From Methanothrix sp. (GTDB lineage: Archaea; Halobacteriota; Methanosarcinia; Methanotrichales; Methanotrichaceae): 9,685 nucleotides of DNA. Under the pieces are notes generated by a model that saw nothing but the letters and a program-made list of their open reading frames with translations, did not search any database and was not told the origin of the DNA. Numbering within the stretch: the first letter of the stretch is position 1; the number at the start of each line of letters is the position of its first letter. Below are positions 5,763 through 9,685 of the stretch, piece after piece. The stretch is taken from assembly GCA_028688175.1 (NCBI GenBank), contig JAQTYS010000075.1, positions 1,242-10,926 of the forward strand, in the 5' to 3' direction. The translations under genes were made by a program, and so were the position numbers.

Positions 5763-5818
5763 GAGGGCGATAGTCGGATGTCCCTCCCAGATGCTTGACA
5801 TCGCCCCATCTTTTCTTA
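5763..5818 (+). ncRNA. Candidate small RNA or structured leader
   Basis: GGGCGATAGTC (5765-5775) pairs with GACATCGCCC (5797-5806), ten base pairs with a single bulged A and a 21-nt loop. It is followed by CATCTTTTCTT. A good TATA box sits at the right distance upstream. The signals would produce a ~50-nt RNA ending at the T-rich tract. Alternatively it is the 5' leader of the lipoprotein gene at 5890. No known RNA family is recognised. Confidence 0.3.
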
Positions 5819-5874
5819 GGCAGATAGATCCCGCAATATCAAAAGTCTTTTATCGCTTGCGTTCCTTTCGATTT

Positions 5875-5883
5875 TGGGGGGAT
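5875..5883 (+). promoter_or_regulatory. Ribosome binding site deciding the lipoprotein start
   Basis: GGGGGGATC matches GGAGGTGATC at most positions and lies 6 nt before ATG 5890. It is the reason for choosing 5890 over the upstream GTG at 5761. Confidence 0.65.
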
Positions 5884-5889
5884 CAGAAA

Positions 5890-6375
5890 ATGAGAACTGC
5901 ATATGCAGCAATCATCTCGCTGGCAGTTTGCCTATTAGCAGCAGGCTGCTATGCTCAGAGCAGCAGCTCACCGCAAAGCGTAGGTGGAGATTTTGGCAGG
6001 GACTGGATAAGCAGCTTCAAAGCCCAAAACCCTCAGCCGGCTGAGACAAATCTCAAGAATGACCTCTGGTCGTGGGGCAGTTCTCCCAAAGGAAGCATAG
6101 TTGTCAATGGAAATTTATTGCCGGACCCCTATTACATTTGGAAGTCCCTCAACTACACCAGCGGTTGGCTGGGAAGAGTTTATGTTGATCCAAATACTGG
6201 ATATCCGGTTTATGGTTATATAGATCCCTACACGGGAATGCCAATCTACTATTATCTGGATCCTAAGACAAGAAGACCAGTCTACACGAACGCTTTCCCA
6301 AACAATAACAATATCCCACCCTACTACTCACAAGATTACCTGGCAACGGGATATTTGCTGCCGGCGGGATCATGA
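5890..6375 (+). CDS. Probable lipoprotein with three Y-x-DP repeats
   Basis: The 161-residue reading starts at ATG 5890, preceded by GGGGGGATC, a good match to the archaeal Shine-Dalgarno. The frame is open back to a GTG at 5761, but that extension is basic and unlike any signal sequence, so I reject it. Residues 1-18 form a signal peptide ending in the lipobox-like LLAAGC, suggesting lipid attachment at Cys19, or cleavage after YAQ. A mid-region has DLWSWGSSPKG. Residues ~97-132 hold three imperfect 12-residue repeats (YVDPNTGYPVYG, YIDPYTGMPIYY, YLDPKTRRPVYT). The tail is rich in Asn, Pro and Tyr. Likely a cell-envelope protein; function unknown. A TTTTATC box at ~5847-5853 could provide a short-leader promoter. 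Confidence 0.75.
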   Translation: MRTAYAAIISLAVCLLAAGCYAQSSSSPQSVGGDFGRDWISSFKAQNPQPAETNLKNDLWSWGSSPKGSIVVNGNLLPDPYYIWKSLNYTSGWLGRVYVDPNTGYPVYGYIDPYTGMPIYYYLDPKTRRPVYTNAFPNNNNIPPYYSQDYLATGYLLPAGS

Positions 6376-6399
6376 TAAAAGAGGTCATGATAAAAGAGG
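6370..6399 (+). repeat. Perfect 15-bp tandem duplication at a stop codon
   Basis: TCATGATAAAAGAGG occurs twice head to tail (6370-6384, 6385-6399). The first copy contains the last codon and TGA stop of the lipoprotein gene. It lies in the 50-bp gap between convergent genes. Confidence 0.85.
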
Positions 6400-6425
6400 A
6401 TTTGGGCCAAGCACCTGATGGTCAC

Positions 6426-7019
6426 TTAGGAGCCGGATCTGCTGGCCGTTGCATTTCCCATTTCTGCCAACTCCTCCGTCTCATAAAGCTCATAGCTGCC
6501 TTCCAGCTCGCTTCTAACCAGAGCCATATCAAGCTTGTAATCCTTCTGCTGCTGGACCAATTTTACATCAAGGCTTATGCCCTCCTCGGATATGGAGCCT
6601 GTGGCAGTGGCCGGAGTATCTGCCCCTCCTTCGAGAAGCGTGCCATAACCCTGCAGCCTATCGCCGGTCTGTATCAATATCAAATTGATGGCTTTTCCTG
6701 CATCCTGCTCTGCAGGACTCTTTTCCAGCAGTACCTTCCACTTACCAGCCAGGTCGATGGTAGGTGCCTTTTTTTCGGCGAGTGCATTGTTAGTTACCGC
6801 TTTTTCGCTACTCTCTGCAGTCTCGTTCTTCGCTTTCGCCGTGCCGTCGGGATTTACCGTAGCACTGCTCCCGGTGGAGGACGCCACTGCATCATCGAAG
6901 ATAGGGTCTTTTAGAAAATCGGTATTATCTCGTATTACCCATTTTCCGCAGCCTGCCGAGGCAGAACTTGTGAGCATTGCATAGATCAGTACCATGCATA
7001 CAATTAACTGGCTCTTCAA
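6426..7019 (-). CDS. Secreted protein with C-terminal G-K-W domain (short paralogue)
   Basis: A 197-residue protein. The start is TTG at 7019: a TAA lies immediately upstream in frame and GGAGG (7031-7027) is 7 nt before it. Residues 1-22 are a signal peptide ending SSASA; the mature chain begins GCGKW. Residues ~45-88 are a Ser/Ala/Thr/Lys-rich linker. Residues ~91-195 form a domain beginning LAGKWKVLLE and ending GSYELYETEELAEMGNATASR. The same domain, with the same GKW start and GSYE-Y / GNATA-R end, closes the larger protein encoded just upstream (7056-8240), so the two are paralogues. The 36-bp gap and common strand suggest one transcript. Probably extracellular or surface bound; function unknown. 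Confidence 0.85.
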   Translation of the reverse strand: MKSQLIVCMVLIYAMLTSSASAGCGKWVIRDNTDFLKDPIFDDAVASSTGSSATVNPDGTAKAKNETAESSEKAVTNNALAEKKAPTIDLAGKWKVLLEKSPAEQDAGKAINLILIQTGDRLQGYGTLLEGGADTPATATGSISEEGISLDVKLVQQQKDYKLDMALVRSELEGSYELYETEELAEMGNATASRSGS

Positions 7020-7026
7020 TTATGGT

Positions 7027-7031
7027 CCTCC
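7027..7031 (-). promoter_or_regulatory. Ribosome binding site fixing a TTG start
   Basis: GGAGG on the minus strand, 7 nt before TTG at 7019. The next methionine codon is eight residues in and would shorten the signal peptide. Confidence 0.8.
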
Positions 7032-7055
7032 TTTTTCCCTTTGATTAGATCAACC

Positions 7056-8240
7056 TCAGGATGCAAATCTGGTGGCGGTGGCATTTCCTTTACCGATCAG
7101 ATCTTCGCCCGAGTACATTTCATAGCTTCCGGATATTACTCTATCTACCTTGACCAGATCGAGATTTATGCGCTCATCTATCTTGTTTCCATATTCGGAG
7201 ACAATTGTCCATACATCAAGACTCATGACGTTGCTGGAAACAGAACCTTTGGCGCTGACCTGAAGCTTGGTGTTCTTCTCATTGAGAGTGCCCATGCCCA
7301 TGACGCTTCCTTTGGTCTGGATGATGGTGAGTGGGTTTAAGGTAGCACCGTCATTTTCCAGCTTAACCGTCCACTTGCCCTCCACTTCCATAAACTCAGG
7401 CTCCTGTGGTTGGACCTGCGTCTGCTGCGAAGTATCAACTCCAGCCGTTTCTGCTACCCCCTGCGCGGCAGTGGGAGTATTCAAAGGTATGGGTTTCGTA
7501 TCAGGCATTTGCATATTGGGCCCGCTTGTTGTCGGGATTACATTCGTCCTCTCGTCAGGCGCAACTCTGGGCCTTTCCGAAATGGGTTCACCTGTTTTCG
7601 ATACAGGATGATCCTCCCCACCTGAGGATGTAGTACTGGATGCAGTGGTTGATGAAGTGCCTGATGATGCAGCGACTGAAACTGCCGATGACGGCGCAAT
7701 GACGTAGCTTTGTACTTTGCGGTCCTCAAATCCAGCAGATTCGCCGCGCATTACCTGTACCTCAATCTGATTTTCCCCGACATCAGCGTCTGCAGTGTTC
7801 CAGGTCCAGGAATTTTCAGCTATCCAGCCGGTCTCATCTTTAGGCTGCCCGCCGGTCGCGGGGCCCATGAGCAGAAATTTGTAAAGCATCTTTTCATTAT
7901 TGGAATTGGATGCCTGGACATTCCAGACAATGACAGATCCCGGGCTTTGGGGACTGGGCTTGTCCGGATTTATGCTCTGAATCGTGGCATTCTTGTTAGC
8001 CTTAGCGACATCTCCCAAGGTCGTAGTCGGCTTTGCTAATGTGGATTGTGCCGTTGATGATGTGCTGGTGACTCCTTGGTTTTGGTTTTTGCTTACAGAA
8101 AAGTCTGAATCCCCAGTTGTATCGCCCATCCAATTACTGCCGCATCCCGTTCCTGCAAATGCCGTATTACTGAGCAGAAAGGGCATCGCCATCAGGCTCA
8201 AGAGCACAGCTATAGAAAGAGACAATGATTTGCACTTCAT
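7056..8240 (-). CDS. Secreted multidomain protein with Ig-like and G-K-W domains (long paralogue)
   Basis: A 394-residue protein with signal peptide 1-29 (ends NTAFA) and mature start GTGCGSNWMGD. A Ser/Thr/Gln linker is followed at ~90-182 by a beta-sandwich-like domain (SPGSVIVWNVQAS... WIAENSWTWNT... GENQIEVQVMRG), Ig-like in pattern. Residues ~183-282 are a long low-complexity Ser/Thr/Pro/Gln linker, probably exposed and possibly glycosylated. The C-terminal ~110 residues start EGKWTVKLE and end GSYEMYSGEDLIGKGNATATR, matching the domain in the 197-residue neighbour. GGAGG at 8255-8251 stands 10 nt before the ATG, and a CTTTAAAC box at 8294-8287 gives a ~25-nt leader. Probably the first gene of a two-gene transcript. 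Likely anchored or released at the cell surface; ligand unknown. Confidence 0.85.
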   Translation of the reverse strand: MKCKSLSLSIAVLLSLMAMPFLLSNTAFAGTGCGSNWMGDTTGDSDFSVSKNQNQGVTSTSSTAQSTLAKPTTTLGDVAKANKNATIQSINPDKPSPQSPGSVIVWNVQASNSNNEKMLYKFLLMGPATGGQPKDETGWIAENSWTWNTADADVGENQIEVQVMRGESAGFEDRKVQSYVIAPSSAVSVAASSGTSSTTASSTTSSGGEDHPVSKTGEPISERPRVAPDERTNVIPTTSGPNMQMPDTKPIPLNTPTAAQGVAETAGVDTSQQTQVQPQEPEFMEVEGKWTVKLENDGATLNPLTIIQTKGSVMGMGTLNEKNTKLQVSAKGSVSSNVMSLDVWTIVSEYGNKIDERINLDLVKVDRVISGSYEMYSGEDLIGKGNATATRFAS

Positions 8241-8286
8241 CTATCCTAAACCTCCACCATTCTCATAGTCGATTTAATTGCAACGG

Positions 8287-8294
8287 TTTAAAGC
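8287..8294 (-). promoter_or_regulatory. TATA box of the secreted paralogue pair
   Basis: CTTTAAAC on the minus strand predicts transcription start near 8265, giving a short leader that just includes GGAGG before ATG 8240. Confidence 0.45.
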
Positions 8295-8350
8295 TTCCCC
8301 TTGGAACGTCATTCAACGAAGTACCTGTCTCATGCCCCTCCCTCGTTAGC

Positions 8351-8358
8351 TTTATCAA
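8351..8358 (+). promoter_or_regulatory. Possible TATA box of cimA
   Basis: TTTATCAA would start transcription near 8380. The leader of ~36 nt would then begin with the small hairpin AGCCC-GAG-GGGCT (8384-8396), just before the ribosome site GGTGAT (8401-8406). Spacing is the only support. Confidence 0.35.
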
Positions 8359-8415
8359 TCATTAAAGATCTCGGTGTTAGAACAGCCCGAGGGGCTGAAG
8401 GGTGATTGAGCATGA

Positions 8416-9685
8416 ATGCGTGGGATCGATTTATTTGGTAAAATCCGTTTTCTAGACACTACATTACGTGATGGTGAACAGACGCCAGGCGTGTCACTTT
8501 GCATGGATGAGAAGCTGGCCATCGCCCAGGGGCTCGATTCTCTGGGTGTGGATGTGATTGAAGCGGGCTCGGCCATGACCTCTGAAGGTGAACGCCTATC
8601 GATAAAAGCAATTGCTGATTTTGGCCTCAAGGCGGAGATATGCAGCTATGTCCGCGCAGTAACCGCTGATATTGACACGGCATTGGCCTGCAATGTCGAT
8701 TCCGTCCATCTTGTGGTACCGGTATCGGACCTTCACATAGCGTGCAAGCTGAAATCCGACAGAAAGTCGGTAATAAATAAGGCCATACAGGTGACTGAAT
8801 ATGCCAAAGATCACGGCCTTATTGTAGAGCTCTCCGGTGAGGATGCCAGTCGGGCCGATCAGGATTATCTGATCAGCGTTTACAGGGCTGGAATTGAGGC
8901 CGGAGCCGATCGACTGGCTTTTTGTGATACAGTAGGCGTCCTTGTCCCAGAAACAACTGGGGAGATATTTTCCCGGCTGTCTCAACTGGGAGCGCCGATC
9001 AGTATCCACTGCCACAATGACTTCGGCATGGCTACCGCCAATACGCTAGCGGCCCTTCGCGCCGGAGCGGCGCAGGCACATGTGACTGTGAACGGCATAG
9101 GCGAGCGAGCCGGCAATGCCAGCCTGGAAGAGGTAGTCATGACCCTAGAATCCCTCTACAAAATCAACACCGGGATCAAATGCCAGGACATATACCAGCT
9201 ATCTCGAATGGTTTCGCGAATGACCGGCCTTCCATTGGCCCCTAACAAGTCAATTGTCGGAGAGAATGCTTTTACGCATGAGGCAGGCATTCATGTGCAT
9301 GGGCTGCTGGCCGATACCAGTACCTATGAGCCGATACATCCGGAGACTGTGGGCAGGAAGAGGCGCATAGTGCTTGGCAAGCACGCCGGTCGGGCCTCGG
9401 TCGAACTGGCCTTGCGCGAGTTCGGACTTCAGGTTACGCAGATGCAATTGGCCTCAATAGTAGAAAGAGTAAAAGAGCTGGGCGACAAAGGCAAGCGTGT
9501 CTCTGATGCTGATTTACAGTCCATAGCCGACACCGTTCTCTCCATCCAGATGGAGCCGAAGGTGAAGCTGCAAGAGGTGACCGTGGTGGCCGGCAATACG
9601 GTGACTCCTACCGCCTCGGTGAAGATAAAGCTTAATGGGACTGATAAGCTGGAAGCGGGAACCGGAGTCGGGCCGGTGGATGCGG
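8416..9685 (+). CDS. cimA: (R)-citramalate synthase, C-terminus cut by window edge
   Basis: Condenses pyruvate with acetyl-CoA to (R)-citramalate, the first step of the threonine-independent route to isoleucine in many archaea. 423 codons are present without a stop. Start ATG 8416 directly follows an in-frame TGA, with GGTGAT 9 nt upstream. Motifs: FLDTTLRDGEQTPGV at 12-26 with Asp14, Arg18 and Asp19; the metal-binding HCHND at 198-202; GERAGNASLEEV; and HEAGIH at 288-293, all diagnostic of the isopropylmalate/homocitrate/citramalate synthase family. The overall sequence closely follows the Methanocaldococcus jannaschii CimA pattern as I recall it (EAGSAMTSEGER, VDSVHLVVPVSD, VTVNGIGERAGN), favouring CimA over LeuA or AksA. 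The LeuA-type regulatory domain starts at about 375 and is interrupted after GVGPVDA; roughly 75-80 residues are missing. Specificity by motif alone is not fully certain. Confidence 0.9.
   Translation, partial: MRGIDLFGKIRFLDTTLRDGEQTPGVSLCMDEKLAIAQGLDSLGVDVIEAGSAMTSEGERLSIKAIADFGLKAEICSYVRAVTADIDTALACNVDSVHLVVPVSDLHIACKLKSDRKSVINKAIQVTEYAKDHGLIVELSGEDASRADQDYLISVYRAGIEAGADRLAFCDTVGVLVPETTGEIFSRLSQLGAPISIHCHNDFGMATANTLAALRAGAAQAHVTVNGIGERAGNASLEEVVMTLESLYKINTGIKCQDIYQLSRMVSRMTGLPLAPNKSIVGENAFTHEAGIHVHGLLADTSTYEPIHPETVGRKRRIVLGKHAGRASVELALREFGLQVTQMQLASIVERVKELGDKGKRVSDADLQSIADTVLSIQMEPKVKLQEVTVVAGNTVTPTASVKIKLNGTDKLEAGTGVGPVDA

Noticed and set aside
5761..5889. 43-codon N-terminal extension of the lipoprotein from a GTG at 5761
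   Set aside because: The extension is basic and lacks signal-peptide character, while ATG 5890 has a strong GGGGGGATC ribosome site and begins a perfect lipoprotein signal sequence.
6372..6914. 180-codon plus-strand open frame
   Set aside because: It is antisense to the 6426-7019 gene, which has a signal peptide, a TTG with strong ribosome site and a paralogue. The plus-strand product has no recognisable features.
8596..9015. Minus-strand open frames inside cimA (also 8355-8630 and 9250-9447)
   Set aside because: They are shadows of a highly conserved, unmistakable CimA sequence on the plus strand.
1..9685. CRISPR array, tRNA or rRNA genes, integrase or attachment sites, toxin-antitoxin pair
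   Set aside because: No regularly spaced repeats, cloverleaf-like sequences, ribosomal signatures or recombinase motifs were seen on either strand by eye. A covariance-model scan would be needed to exclude small RNAs fully.

Overview
The window looks like chromosome from a methanogenic archaeon, probably a member of the Methanosarcinales and perhaps Methanothrix-like. This is inference. It rests on an archaeal-type (R)-citramalate synthase, archaeal TATA boxes, GGAGG/GGTGAT ribosome binding sites, GTG and TTG starts, and a set of small secreted beta-rich proteins of a kind I associate with that order. No rRNA, tRNA, CRISPR array or intact transposase is visible.

Layout. 1-738 (-): the N-terminal part of a secreted HEAT-repeat protein that runs off the left edge. 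739-1142: no complete gene, but it holds the promoter and the probable true start of the next operon. 1143-2716 (+): a two-gene ABC-2 exporter, ATPase then permease, overlapping by 4 bp. The ATPase appears to have a single-base frameshift between its natural start and its body. 2717-3262: non-coding, with a terminator and a 197-bp MITE-like element bounded by inverted repeats and a possible 8-bp target duplication. 3263-4051 (+): a solitary FecE/BtuD-type ABC ATPase followed by a hairpin terminator. 4111-4596 (-): an insertion-sequence graveyard holding the last ~50 codons of an unrelated ABC-2 permease, a decayed TnpB with its zinc ribbon deleted, and the C-terminal tail of a second TnpB. 4599-5198 (-): an uncharacterised cytosolic protein, divergent from 5241-5654 (+), a small secreted GTW-motif protein. 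5736-5818: promoter, hairpin and T-rich tract that could be a small RNA or a leader. 5890-6375 (+): a probable lipoprotein with Y-DP repeats. 6426-8240 (-): two co-oriented secreted paralogues sharing a C-terminal domain. 8416 to the right edge (+): cimA, truncated by the window.

How it fits together. The ABC-2 pair is one export unit and the FecE-type ATPase belongs to an importer whose other subunits are not here. The 5.2-8.2 kb block encodes four envelope or extracellular proteins of unknown role, three of which contain a G-x-W beta-barrel-like domain. cimA is metabolic (pyruvate pathway to isoleucine) and apparently unrelated to its neighbours. I see no convincing complete new multi-gene system. 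The strongest leads are the MITE-like element, the stacked IS200/IS605 scars, the frameshifted ATPase start and the secreted-protein family.
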